A DNA stretch of 22,215 nucleotides from JAGUXG01 sp043798435 (GCA_043798435.1 JAZDOR010000203.1:1-22215); one strand, 5' to 3'. Numbered from the stretch's first letter, positions 1-8,511 are shown. Program-made: numbers and translations. Notes: generated by a model from the letters alone, not told the origin.

Positions 1-23
1 AAAAATAAAAAATCAAATATTTA

Positions 24-95
24 GACACTGATGGACACAGATGAACACAGATAATTTTTACATTTTATCAGTGAAAATCAGTGTTAATCTGTGTC
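24..95. repeat. Inverted repeat with ~10-nt units
   Basis: Arms at 24-52 and 67-95 are near reverse complements built from units such as CACTGATGGA and CACAGATGAA. It belongs to the 'cacagat' repeat class also seen at 5817-5863, 6197-6240 and 16061-16088. No gene is visible from 1 to 430. Confidence 0.75.
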
Positions 96-223
96 AAAAA
101 AACTTTATTTATTTTTTGCCATTTCAATTTACTTGAGTATAAGTGATGATAAAAATACAATTGATAAGCATTAAGTATAATATACCAAGAATAAATCAGG
201 TTTCCAAAAAAGGTGGCTGAAAA

Positions 224-350
224 AGACTATAGACTCAAGAACATTAGACATTATTTTAAGGGATTAGTGAATAGGAATTAGTAAATAGAAAATTCCTTCA
301 ACTATTCCCTACTCTCTATTCCCTTTTTAGTCTAAGTCTGGAGTCTGATA
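224..350. repeat. Nested hairpin with 7-nt units
   Basis: The outer arms (224-250 and 328-350) are heptamers: AGACTAT AGACTCA on the left, AGTCTGG AGTCTGA on the right. An inner pair (261-288 and 302-323) uses a different heptamer, with CTATTCC CTACTCT CTATTCC on the right. Two palindromes with different units but the same 7-nt period are therefore stacked in one gap upstream of comF. Confidence 0.75.
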
Positions 351-430
351 TCTTCTTAAATTTTTGCTAAATCACGTGGATATACTGTGTGAATTGCTTA
401 TTCAGTAGTGTGGAGGCAAAAGGTGATAAA

Positions 431-1126
431 ATGAGACTTCTTTCCTCCTTCCTTGACCTCTTCTTTCCAGCAGATTGTAGGACATGCAAAGAACCGCTTG
501 AATGGAATGAAAATTATATCTGCAAGGGTTGTTTTGATAAGATAGAGCCGCTGAAGCCTCCCCTTTGTGTAAAATGCGGAAAGCATATTGATGGCGGTAT
601 TAAATGCCTTTCTTGCAAGGGTAGAAGAATATACTTTGAGAAGGCAAGAAGCTATGGAGAGTTTTCTGATGTGTTGAAGGAGGCTATTCATCTCCTGAAG
701 TATGAGAAGAAGATAATTTTGGCAGATAAATTAGCTAACCTGATGGATGGTGTAGTTGACCTGTTTGAGAGCGAGTTTTCTTATCTCCTGCCTGTTCCTA
801 TTCATAAAAATAAGCAGAGAAAGAGGGGATTCAACCAGAGCAAGCTATTTTGTGACTTCCTGAGTAAAACGAGGGGGATTCCAGTTCTCTCTGGACTTAC
901 TAAAGAGATAAATACACCCCAGCAAGTCGGTTTAAACCATTCTGAGAGATGGCAGAATGTGAAGGATTCATTCAGATGGAAGGGTGATAAAAAGCAGATT
1001 GAAGGAAAGCGACTTCTTCTGATAGATGATGTGATGACGACAGGAAGCACAGTCAATGAGTGCTCTAAGGTTCTGATGGCAGAAGGTGCAGAAAGCGTTT
1101 ATGTCTTGACCCTTGCCTCAACTTAG
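431..1126 (+). CDS. comF: ComF family phosphoribosyltransferase-like protein
   Basis: 231 aa. The N-terminus has a zinc-ribbon region with cysteine pairs at C16/C19, C31/C34, C46/C49 and C59/C62. The C-terminus has the type I phosphoribosyltransferase PRPP loop, IDDVMTTGST (residues about 198-207). ComF proteins take part in DNA uptake during competence in some bacteria and are widely conserved elsewhere; the role here is inferred. I chose the ATG at 431 because AAAGGTGA lies just upstream and the protein then begins as ComF usually does (MRLLSSFLDLFFP). An in-frame GTG at 389 would add 14 unconserved residues. The gene stands alone, followed by a likely terminator and a tRNA gene. Confidence 0.9.
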   Translation: MRLLSSFLDLFFPADCRTCKEPLEWNENYICKGCFDKIEPLKPPLCVKCGKHIDGGIKCLSCKGRRIYFEKARSYGEFSDVLKEAIHLLKYEKKIILADKLANLMDGVVDLFESEFSYLLPVPIHKNKQRKRGFNQSKLFCDFLSKTRGIPVLSGLTKEINTPQQVGLNHSERWQNVKDSFRWKGDKKQIEGKRLLLIDDVMTTGSTVNECSKVLMAEGAESVYVLTLAST

Positions 1127-1133
1127 GAGATTA

Positions 1134-1182
1134 GGTTTCAGGTATTCTATTAACCTGACACCTAATACCTGACACCTTTTTT
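1134..1182 (+). terminator. Likely Rho-independent terminator of comF
   Basis: GGTTTCAGGTATT (1134-1146) pairs with AATACCTGACACC (1164-1176) with one mismatch, and six T residues follow directly. The arms consist of 7-nt units (ACCTGAC, ACCTAAT, ACCTGAC), so a repeat of the local heptamer class may serve as the terminator. Confidence 0.55.
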
Positions 1183-1239
1183 CATGTATCAGGTATTTAT
1201 TGGCTGACTACTTAACCTTCCAGCTGAACGCTTACTTTA

Positions 1240-1328
1240 GGAGGGGTACCGAAGTGGTCATAACGGGACGGTCTCGAAAACCGTTGTGCTGAAAGGCACC
1301 GTGGGTTCGAATCCCACCCCCTCCGCCA
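1240..1328 (+). tRNA. tRNA-Ser (anticodon CGA)
   Basis: A full cloverleaf can be folded by eye. The acceptor stem GGAGGGG (1240-1246) pairs with CCCCTCC, followed by G and an encoded CCA (1326-1328). There is a D arm, and the anticodon loop CTCGAAA sits on stem ACGGT/ACCGT. A long class II variable arm fits serine, and the T arm is GTGGG-TTCGAAT-CCCAC. The anticodon CGA reads UCG codons. The gene sits between comF and rpoC. Confidence 0.95.
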
Positions 1329-1431
1329 TTCAGAAAACTGGGGGAGATTCCGCCAGCCTTGCCTTTGAGAAAATCCTGATGGAAATTGGCGTAGCTAAAC
1401 GGCACACAGTCAGCAGTAACAATCAAATTTT

Positions 1432-1461
1432 ATGATAATACCTGTAATATTTTGATATAAT
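1432..1461 (+). promoter_or_regulatory. Candidate sigma-70-type promoter for rpoC
   Basis: A perfect TATAAT lies at 1456-1461. ATGATA at 1432-1437, 18 nt upstream, is a weak -35 match. It sits about 100 nt before the rpoC start, in the only gap available for an rpoC promoter here. This is a sequence match only. Confidence 0.4.
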
Positions 1462-1568
1462 AACATCAATCGCAAAAAAATGTAGACAAAATGTGGCAAA
1501 GAGCATATACTACATCAAACTAAAAATGGGAGGATTTTCTGTAATAAAAACTATAGTAATAAAGAGAT

Positions 1569-4500
1569 ATGGAAGAAAAAAAGGACATCAATATAAAGAT
1601 TGGGCTTGTCTCTCCAGAGACAATCCACTCCTGGTCATTTGGAAAGATAAAGAAGGCAGAGACTATAAACTATAGAACCCTGAAACCCGAGAGAGACGGG
1701 CTTTTTTGTGAGAGAATCTTTGGTCCAATGAAGGATTGGGAGTGTTTTTGCGGAAAATATAAAAGTATGCGCTATAAAGGCGTAGTCTGTGATAGATGCG
1801 GCGTTGAAGTTACCAAATCTGATATAAGAAGGGAGCAGATGGGTCATATTGATCTGGCTGCTCCTGTTGCCCATATATGGTATGTCAAGCGGGTTCCGTC
1901 TCAGATAGCCCTTCTTCTTGACATTACCTCTCAAGAATTAGAACAGGTTCTTTATTTTGATGCCTGGCTTGTCCTTGATGCGAAAGATGGTATTCCTTTG
2001 AAAAAGTATCAGGTTCTCACAGATGGAGAGTATCGGGAACTAAGAGAAAGACATGGCGACCAATTTGAGGTTGGAATGGGAGCAGAGGCATTAAAGAAGG
2101 CGCTATCTTCTTTGAATTGCAAAAAACTCTGCATTGAAATACAAGACCTATTAGTTAATGAAAAGTCTGCTGGAAAGAAGAAGAGGTTTCTAAAGAGGCT
2201 TTCTATAGCTAAATGCTTTGTGAATTCAGGGAATAAGCCCGAATGGATGATCCTGGATACACTTCCAGTGATTCCACCTGACCTGCGGCCTATGGTCCAG
2301 TTGGATGGAGGAAGGTTTGCTACCTCTGACCTTAATGACTTATATAGAAGGGTAATCAACAGAAACAATAGGCTTGAGAGGCTGATAGAGCTTAGAGCGC
2401 CTGATGTTATTATCAGAAATGAAAAGAGGATGCTTCAAGAGTCAGTAGATGCTCTGTTTGATAATGGAAGAAGGGCAAGACCTGTTAAGGGTTCTGGAAA
2501 CAGACCCCTTAAGTCTCTATCAGATATTCTTAAGGGAAAACAGGGAAGATTCAGGCAGAACCTTCTTGGAAAAAGGGTTGATTATTCTGGAAGGTCTGTG
2601 ATTGTAGTTGCTCCAGAGCTAAAACTTCATCAGTGTGGCCTTCCAAAGAGGATGGCTATTGAGCTTTTCAAACCCTTCATTATGCACAGGCTTGTGGCTA
2701 AGGGCTGTGCCCATAATATTAAGAGTGCCAAAAGGCTTGTGGAAAGAGAGACTATTGAGGTTTGGGATGCCCTCGAGGATGTAATAAATGAACACCCCAT
2801 CTTATTAAATAGAGCACCAACCCTTCATAGGGCTGGAATTCAAGCCTTTGAACCAATTCTTGTTGAAGGAGAGGCTATAAAAATACACCCCCTTGTCTGC
2901 TCAGCCTTTAATGCAGACTTTGATGGTGACCAGATGGCTGTCCATGTGCCGCTCTCCCTTGAAGCACAACTTGAAGCACGATTACTTATGCTTTCAGCCT
3001 ATAATCTTCTCTCTCCATCCAACGGCAAACCACTTATAACACCAAGCCAGGATATAGTCCTGGGACTCTGTTGGCTTACAAGGGCAAAAGAGCTTAAAGG
3101 GGGCGAAAAGATGAAGGTCTTCAGGGATAAAGATGAGGCCATATCTGCTTATGAAATGAAAGAGATGAGCATTCATTCTCCTGTAAAGGTCAGAATGGAT
3201 GGAGGTCTTCTTCTTGAGACAACCATAGGCAGGCTTATATTTAATGAAGCCTTTCCAGAGGATTTTGGTTATATAAATAAGATGGTTGATAAGTCAATCC
3301 TTTCTGATCTGACAAGTCAGATCTACTTTAAGTATGGAATCCACAAAACAGTCTTATTTTTGGATGAAATAAAAAAGACAGGCTATATCTTTGCGACAAG
3401 ATCTGGTTCTACTATTGCTGCTTCTGACCTTAAAATTCCAGCAAAAAAGGAGAGGTTACTCGCTGCTGCACATAAACGAGCAGAAAAGATAGTCGGGGCT
3501 TATGAAAAAGGGGTCATTACAGCAGAGGAGAGGTACAATCAGGTGGTTGACTTGTGGACATCTGTCAACGAGGACTTGGGAAAGATGATGATTGATGAGA
3601 TGAGCAAGGATCAAGGCGGCTTTAATCCTGTGTATCTTATGGTTATTTCAGGGGCAAGAGGTTCAAAACAACAGATACGGCAATTAGCTGGAATGCGTGG
3701 TCTTATGGCTAAACCTTCAGGTGAAATCATTGAACTTCCCATTACATCAAACTTTAGAGAAGGGCTTTCTGTTTTAGAATACTTTATCTCAACCCATGGA
3801 GCCAGAAAGGGTCTGGCAGATACAGCATTAAAGACAGCAGATGCAGGGTATCTTACCAGAAGGCTTGTTGATGTCTCCCAGGATGTGGTTATCTCAGAGA
3901 AAGACTGCGGAACAATAAATGGAACTGTTGCCACTGTTATAAAAGAGGGAGATGATGTGATTGAGTCCTTAGGAGATAGGGTTTTAGGAAGGGTTAGCTT
4001 AGATGATATTATGAACCCTATGACCGGTGAAGTAATTGTTCGGGCAAATGATGAGATTAATGCAGAAGCAACACGGAAGATAGAAGAGGCAGAGATCGAA
4101 AGGATACGGATACGGTCTGTTTTGACTTGCGAATCATCAAGAGGCGTGTGTTCTAAATGCTATGGATGGAATTTGGCTACAGGAAGGATTATAGACATAG
4201 GAGAAGCTGTGGGAATTGTTGCCGCTCAATCTATTGGAGAACCAGGAACACAGTTGACCATGAGAACCTTTCATATTGGAGGAACTGCTCATCGTAAGGT
4301 TGAAGAGGCAGAGATAAAGTTTGACTATCCTATAAGCATTATTCAGCTTCCAAAGAGATTGATTGAGCTTTCTAATGGAACATACATCTCCTCCCGTGAA
4401 GGAAAAATAGTGATAGGAAGGGTGTTATTCTCCCATCCTCTTTCTTCTGATGAAAGGGCTGTAGTTCATGAAGGATTCTGGGTGAATGTAGGCGATGTAA

Positions 4501-5795
4501 TAATTCAGACAAAGGATGGATTTATTAAGGCAGAAAGTAGAGGAACAATAAGAATCTTAAAAGACAGGCTATTGATTATGTCAGGAGAAAGAGAGATTCT
4601 TATAAAAACAGGTGCCCATATCTCAGCGAAAGAAGGAGAGCTTGTTGACCCGCAAAGGGTTATAGCTGAATTTGACCCATATAATGAACCAATCCTTACA
4701 GAGGCAACGGGAACAGTTAAATTTAGAGATATTGTCTTAGAAAGAACCTTGAGAGAGGAGTTGGATGAAAATACCGGGTTATACCAGAGGGTTATTATTG
4801 GTGATAGAGAGGGTGAGTTTCAGCCAAAACTTATCATTGTCAGAAAAGAGGAACCTGCAGTATCATACATTATTCCAAATGGAGCAAGGTTGGTTGTGCA
4901 GGAAGGACAGGAAGTCCATGCAGGTGATGTTATTGCCAAGCTCCCCCAGGAGCTTATCAGGACAAAGGATATAACCGGAGGATTGCCAAGGGTAGCAGAG
5001 TTATTTGAAGCAAGGCATCCAAAGGATGCGGCTATTGTCTCTGAGATAGATGGAACTGTAAATTTCAAAGAGGTAGAAGGAAGCAGAACAAGGATTATTG
5101 AGGTGAAGAATGAGGCTACAGAGGATATAAGAGAGTATTCTGTCTCCATGGGAAGACATCTAAGGGTACATTCAGGGGATAAAATACGAGCAGGAGATAG
5201 ATTAATAGAAGGTTCAATTGACCCACACGATATCTTAAAGATTGAAGGAGAACGGGTTTTGCAAATGTATCTTTTGAATGAGGTTCAAGAGGTTTATAGA
5301 CTTCAGGGCGTAGAGATAAATGACAAACATATAGAACTTATAACAAGGCAGATGCTTAGAAAGGTGAGAATTGAAGACTCTGGGGATACAGAGCTATTAC
5401 AAGGGGAACAGGTAGATAAGCTTCTTTTCAAAGAAGTGAATGAAAAGGCAAAAAAAGAGGGAAAGAAGTTAGCTTCAGCGAAGGCTATCCTTTTAGGAAT
5501 CACAAAGGCATCTTTAGCCACAGACAGTTTCATCAGTTCAGCTTCATTTCAGGAGACAACAAGGATTCTAACAGAGGCAGCCATTGCTGGAAGGAAAGAT
5601 GAGCTTTTGGGCTTAAAAGAGAATGTGATTATTGGTAGACTCATTCCAGCAGGAACAGGCCATAAAGCACACAGGCTTTCCGGGAAGGTGGAGGTTATCG
5701 GCCAGCAGGAAGAGAATCTGGAATTAGCAACTGCTCAAAATCTTACAGAAAATATCTGGCCACAGAGCTTGGAAGAAAATTTAGCCACGAATTAG
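1569..5795 (+). CDS. rpoC: DNA-directed RNA polymerase subunit beta-prime
   Basis: 1408 aa, about the length of the E. coli protein. It forms the RNA polymerase active centre together with the beta subunit. The N-terminal zinc site is C59, C61, C74 and C77. The catalytic Mg-binding motif NADFDGDQ is at residues 448-455. The second zinc site is C780, C854, C861 and C864, with exactly the E. coli spacing. The ATG at 1569 is supported by protein similarity from about residue 10 onward; the ribosome binding site is weak. rpoB is not upstream, where tRNA-Ser and comF lie instead, which is unusual because rpoBC is one of the most conserved gene pairs. The last residues (NLATN) and the stop codon are encoded by a dispersed repeat (5781-5805), so the tail is probably not ancestral. 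Confidence 0.98.
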   Translation: MEEKKDINIKIGLVSPETIHSWSFGKIKKAETINYRTLKPERDGLFCERIFGPMKDWECFCGKYKSMRYKGVVCDRCGVEVTKSDIRREQMGHIDLAAPVAHIWYVKRVPSQIALLLDITSQELEQVLYFDAWLVLDAKDGIPLKKYQVLTDGEYRELRERHGDQFEVGMGAEALKKALSSLNCKKLCIEIQDLLVNEKSAGKKKRFLKRLSIAKCFVNSGNKPEWMILDTLPVIPPDLRPMVQLDGGRFATSDLNDLYRRVINRNNRLERLIELRAPDVIIRNEKRMLQESVDALFDNGRRARPVKGSGNRPLKSLSDILKGKQGRFRQNLLGKRVDYSGRSVIVVAPELKLHQCGLPKRMAIELFKPFIMHRLVAKGCAHNIKSAKRLVERETIEVWDALEDVINEHPILLNRAPTLHRAGIQAFEPILVEGEAIKIHPLVCSAFNADFDGDQMAVHVPLSLEAQLEARLLMLSAYNLLSPSNGKPLITPSQDIVLGLCWLTRAKELKGGEKMKVFRDKDEAISAYEMKEMSIHSPVKVRMDGGLLLETTIGRLIFNEAFPEDFGYINKMVDKSILSDLTSQIYFKYGIHKTVLFLDEIKKTGYIFATRSGSTIAASDLKIPAKKERLLAAAHKRAEKIVGAYEKGVITAEERYNQVVDLWTSVNEDLGKMMIDEMSKDQGGFNPVYLMVISGARGSKQQIRQLAGMRGLMAKPSGEIIELPITSNFREGLSVLEYFISTHGARKGLADTALKTADAGYLTRRLVDVSQDVVISEKDCGTINGTVATVIKEGDDVIESLGDRVLGRVSLDDIMNPMTGEVIVRANDEINAEATRKIEEAEIERIRIRSVLTCESSRGVCSKCYGWNLATGRIIDIGEAVGIVAAQSIGEPGTQLTMRTFHIGGTAHRKVEEAEIKFDYPISIIQLPKRLIELSNGTYISSREGKIVIGRVLFSHPLSSDERAVVHEGFWVNVGDVIIQTKDGFIKAESRGTIRILKDRLLIMSGEREILIKTGAHISAKEGELVDPQRVIAEFDPYNEPILTEATGTVKFRDIVLERTLREELDENTGLYQRVIIGDREGEFQPKLIIVRKEEPAVSYIIPNGARLVVQEGQEVHAGDVIAKLPQELIRTKDITGGLPRVAELFEARHPKDAAIVSEIDGTVNFKEVEGSRTRIIEVKNEATEDIREYSVSMGRHLRVHSGDKIRAGDRLIEGSIDPHDILKIEGERVLQMYLLNEVQEVYRLQGVEINDKHIELITRQMLRKVRIEDSGDTELLQGEQVDKLLFKEVNEKAKKEGKKLASAKAILLGITKASLATDSFISSASFQETTRILTEAAIAGRKDELLGLKENVIIGRLIPAGTGHKAHRLSGKVEVIGQQEENLELATAQNLTENIWPQSLEENLATN

Positions 5796-5805
5796 CACGA
5801 ATAAA
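5781..5805. repeat. 'ccacgaat' repeat arm forming the rpoC 3' end
   Basis: TTAGCCACGAATTAGCACGA matches the left-arm consensus seen inside the element at 12891-13109 (aaccacgaataaacacgaat). The rpoC stop TAG (5793-5795) lies inside this repeat. Confidence 0.6.
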
Positions 5806-5816
5806 TAAAACTTCAA

Positions 5817-6240
5817 ATAGCACACTGATTACACAGATAAGACGGATTGACACGGATAGATTTAAAAAGACGGTTCATTTTCAGCCTTTTTCCTATGATT
5901 TCTTTTGGAAATTAGAAATCTCGGAAGAAAAGATTCTGCTTCCTTTGCTAATTTCTAATTTCGGTTCTTCTCCAAAAAGTGTAGTTATCCACAAATAATG
6001 AAAATTCCAAATAAATTCCAATTACCCAAATCTCAATGACCAAAACTCTTTTTAGTATTTGGTGCTTGGAATTTGGAGCTTATTTGTAATTTGGTGCTTG
6101 AGATTTAAACCTTTTACTACTAAATTTGGAGAAGAGTCCTAATTTTTCTTTTAACCGCAAGATTTCAAACAAAGGTAGACCATCCCGATTTATTAGAAAT
6201 CTGTGAGAATCCATTAAATCTGTGTCATCCGTGTGCTATT
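5817..6240. repeat. Composite of at least four stacked palindromes
   Basis: This gap between convergent rpoC and nuoK holds no gene. Four inverted pairs are visible. (1) 5817-5863 with 6197-6240, 'cacagat' type with about 10-nt units. (2) GGAAATTAGAAAT (5907-5919) with GCTAATTTCTAATTTC (5947-5962). (3) The GGTTCTTCTCC segment (5963-5990) with its complement near 6114-6139. (4) AATTCCA/ACCCAAA units (6003-6045) with ATTTGGT/GCTTGGA units (6055-6106), in 7-nt steps. It looks like repeated insertion of one palindrome into the loop of another. Confidence 0.65.
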
Positions 6241-6255
6241 CCATTATTTAAGTAA

Positions 6256-6552
6256 TTACCCTTTTAGCAAGTTGAACTTATCGAGGTCTATAGTCTCGGA
6301 GAGTCTGGCTGCCAAGAAAAAGATAGCTAATCCGCAGGCAACCTCTGCTGCACCTACGACAATTATAAAGAGGGCGAATATTTGACCAGAGGGGTTGTGA
6401 ATGGTAGAGAAACAAGCAAAGTTCAACCCTGCTGAGCAGAGCATAATCTCAATAGAAAGTAGAACCATCACTGCATTCCTTCGGCTGAGGACACCATAAA
6501 GCCCGATGCAGAACAATATAGCGGATAAGACTAAATAATGGTTTATGCTCAT
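6256..6552 (-). CDS. nuoK: NADH-quinone oxidoreductase subunit K
   Basis: 98 aa with three predicted membrane helices. The two intramembrane glutamates of the family, E36 and E72 in E. coli NuoK, correspond here to E35 (SIEIML) and E70 (AAEVACGLA). NuoK is an antiporter-like membrane-arm subunit of respiratory complex I and takes part in proton translocation. Its start overlaps the nuoJ stop by 4 nt (ATGA), so the two are probably translationally coupled. The stop TAA lies inside GTAATTACTT, which resembles the terminus of the local GTAA-ended mobile elements. nuoL, nuoM and nuoN do not follow; the gene instead converges on rpoC across a repeat-filled gap. Confidence 0.96.
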   Translation of the reverse strand: MSINHYLVLSAILFCIGLYGVLSRRNAVMVLLSIEIMLCSAGLNFACFSTIHNPSGQIFALFIIVVGAAEVACGLAIFFLAARLSETIDLDKFNLLKG

Positions 6553-7028
6553 TCTTCCTCCTTTCTGGCTATTACTATTGCTCCAATCAGGGCTACCAAC
6601 AAGAGAAGGGAGACAACCTCAAATGGGATAAGATAGTCTGTCATAAGAAGCCTACCTATCTCTTGAATAGAATAATTTACATTAGGAATAGCTTGAAAAG
6701 GCTGTTTCCTGAAGATAGAAAAGAATATTGCAAAGAGAGAAAGAATAAGTAAGGCACCTGTTATCCTTTGAAGGAAATTAACCTGTGTCTTCTCAAAGAG
6801 GTTCTCTGTGAGCATAATCAGAAAGAGGAAGAGCAATATTACACCACCTATGTAAACCAGGATCTGAACCAGACCAAGGAATTCAGCAGAGAGCAAGATG
6901 TAAAGGCCGGCTATGGATAGAAATAAGCTGGCTAAGGCAAGGATAGCCCGCACTAAGTTCTTCAGGCTAACCACAAGTATAGCCGATGTAACCGCCATTC
7001 CAGACAAGATATAGAATGCTATTTCCAT
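6549..7028 (-). CDS. nuoJ: NADH-quinone oxidoreductase subunit J
   Basis: 159 aa, mostly hydrophobic with about five membrane segments. It carries typical NuoJ features: an N-terminal SLKNLVRAILALASLFL segment and a central YIGGVILLFLF helix. It is a membrane-arm subunit of complex I. No convincing ribosome binding site precedes the ATG. Its upstream region is occupied by a half repeat element (7047-7138), exactly where nuoI would be expected between nuoH and nuoJ. Confidence 0.95.
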   Translation of the reverse strand: MEIAFYILSGMAVTSAILVVSLKNLVRAILALASLFLSIAGLYILLSAEFLGLVQILVYIGGVILLFLFLIMLTENLFEKTQVNFLQRITGALLILSLFAIFFSIFRKQPFQAIPNVNYSIQEIGRLLMTDYLIPFEVVSLLLLVALIGAIVIARKEEE

Positions 7029-7046
7029 TTGTATGTGTTTAGCTTT

Positions 7047-7138
7047 GCCACAGAGGCACAGAGTTCACAGAGAATTTATTTATCATTTAACATTGTAAAT
7101 TGAATTTGCTAAATTTGAAATAATAAATGCTAAATAAT
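7047..7138. repeat. Half element: 'ccacagag' arm joined to AAATGCT heptamers
   Basis: GCCACAGAGGCACAGAG (from 7047) is a left arm of the 'ccacagag' class with no matching right arm nearby. It is followed by AT-rich 7-nt units (AAATTTG, AAATAAT, AAATGCT) up to about 7138. The same two parts occur joined in the opposite orientation at 20596-20662. Confidence 0.6.
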
Positions 7139-7140
7139 TG

Positions 7141-8199
7141 CTATCCCCTTATGGCCATTACCAGACCAGTCAATCCAATATTCAAGAATCCCAAAGGAAT
7201 CAGGAATTTCCAGGAAAAGCCCATTAGTTGATCAACCCTTGTCCTCGGATATGTCCACCTTATCCACATTATAAGAAAGACGATAAAATATGTCTTTGCC
7301 AGAAACCAGACGATAGGAGGCACTACCAGAGGTAATCCTGGGATCCCCTGCCAGCCACCTAAGAATAGGGTGGTGCATAAGGCAGAGGCAATAAATATAT
7401 TGGCATATTCACCTAAGAAGAACATAGCAAACTTCATAGCTGAATACTCGGTATGAAACCCTCCAACAAGCTCTTGTTCTGCCTCTACAATATCAAACGG
7501 CGCGCGGTTTGTCTCTGCTATGGCTGAGACCAGAAAGAGAAGAAATCCAAGTGGCTGATAGGCGATATACCAACAATTCTTTTGGGCGGAGATAAAGCCT
7601 TCGAGGTTTAATGAGCCTGTCATCATAATCACACCAATTACAGACAGGATAAGGGCTACTTCATAAGATATGATCTGAGCCGCAGACCTCATCCCACCAA
7701 GGAGAGACCATTTATTGGCTGAAGACCAGCCAGCCAAAATAATTCCTAATGTACCAAGAGAACCTGCGGCAAAGATATAGAGAAGTCCAAGATTTATATC
7801 AGCTACCCTGATCTTTGGTGACCAGGAGATAGCCACATAAGCCATTACAGCTGGGGCAAAGACAATGATGGGTGAAAGGAAGAAGATGAGCCTGTCAGCA
7901 TTTTTTGGCGTAATATCCTCCTTCTGAAGGAGCTTGAGGGCATCTGCTGCTGTCTGTAAAATTCCATAGGGCCCTGTCCTCATTGGACCAAGCCTATCCT
8001 GCATAAAGGCTGAGACCTTTCTCTCTGCCAGGACAAGTATCAAGGTATTCACGGCAATAAAACCAGCTATTATTACCGCAACAACAACCATTAGCCCCAA
8101 GGTTAATGCCCATGCAGGAATACCATAGTTTTTGCAGAAGTTTTGTAAGAAAACTTCTATGATTCTTACCAGCCTTTCTGTATCATATAGAAGTTCCAT
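7141..8199 (-). CDS. nuoH: NADH-quinone oxidoreductase subunit H
   Basis: 352 aa with about eight membrane helices. NuoH forms part of the quinone-binding cavity where the peripheral and membrane arms of complex I meet. Family signatures include ERKVSAFMQDRLGP after the first helix and NRAPFDIVEAEQELVGGFH in the middle, rich in the conserved acidic residues of the E-channel. I chose the ATG at 8199 (MELLYDTERL). A TTG at 8238 would add 13 residues but falls inside a perfect 10-bp inverted repeat and lacks a ribosome binding site. nuoI normally follows nuoH; here there is only a repeat before nuoJ. Confidence 0.95.
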   Translation of the reverse strand: MELLYDTERLVRIIEVFLQNFCKNYGIPAWALTLGLMVVVAVIIAGFIAVNTLILVLAERKVSAFMQDRLGPMRTGPYGILQTAADALKLLQKEDITPKNADRLIFFLSPIIVFAPAVMAYVAISWSPKIRVADINLGLLYIFAAGSLGTLGIILAGWSSANKWSLLGGMRSAAQIISYEVALILSVIGVIMMTGSLNLEGFISAQKNCWYIAYQPLGFLLFLVSAIAETNRAPFDIVEAEQELVGGFHTEYSAMKFAMFFLGEYANIFIASALCTTLFLGGWQGIPGLPLVVPPIVWFLAKTYFIVFLIMWIRWTYPRTRVDQLMGFSWKFLIPLGFLNIGLTGLVMAIRG

Positions 8200-8220
8200 C
8201 TCCGGAAAAGTATAACCTCT

Positions 8221-8245
8221 ATAATTCTTGCTCTGCAAGAATTAT
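8221..8245 (-). promoter_or_regulatory. Perfect 10-bp inverted repeat in the nuoH leader
   Basis: ATAATTCTTG and CAAGAATTAT flank the 5-nt loop CTCTG, just upstream of the chosen nuoH start. On the nuoH strand a purine-rich AGAGG follows, so a stem-loop or operator in the leader is possible. On the + strand a T-rich run follows, as in a terminator, but there is no + strand gene to end. Confidence 0.5.
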
Positions 8246-8356
8246 TTTTCTTTTTATACAAAAGAAAGAGAAAAGACTATTAAAACCAAAAGAAGAAGGT
8301 GAGCAATATTAAAGATAATAAAGATGATATTTCTCCAATAGATCATTTATGAAGGA

Positions 8357-8426
8357 GGTTTACCCCGTTAGAGACAATAATGATAGGGGTATCTATCTTT
8401 GGTAAACATCTCTAATGTGGTAAACC
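8357..8426. repeat. 18-bp inverted repeat between nuoH and trmD
   Basis: GGTTTACCCCGTTAGAGA (8357-8374) and TCTCTAATGTGGTAAACC (8409-8426) are reverse complements at 16 of 18 positions, with a 34-nt loop. It lies midway in the divergent gap 8200-8549, which holds no gene. It could be an operator, a transcript hairpin or a small palindromic element; no poly-T tail follows on either strand. Confidence 0.7.
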
Positions 8427-8481
8427 CATATAAGTATCAAAAAATATCTTTATTGGCTAATATAAAATAGGACATTTTCAT

Positions 8482-8511
8482 TTGTGACTAACACACAAAA
8501 ATAGTTATAGA
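8482..8511 (+). promoter_or_regulatory. Candidate promoter for the trmD operon
   Basis: TTGTGA (8482-8487) and TATAGA (8506-8511) are separated by 18 nt, about 40 nt before trmD. The -35 region overlaps a small inverted repeat, TTTGTG...CACAAA. The match is weak, so this is tentative. Confidence 0.25.

Noticed and set aside
1232..1426. Open frame on the - strand across the tRNA gene
   Set aside because: It is the antisense of tRNA-Ser; the GGGGGIRTHGAF peptide is a known kind of spurious translation of tRNA genes.
1493..1675. Small + strand frame overlapping the rpoC start
   Set aside because: It is an out-of-frame shadow of rpoC, and rpoC similarity begins right at the ATG at 1569.
5796..6255. 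Possible small RNA or riboswitch in the rpoC-nuoK gap
   Set aside because: The strong folding is explained by stacked repeat palindromes of classes seen elsewhere, and no known riboswitch core was recognised.
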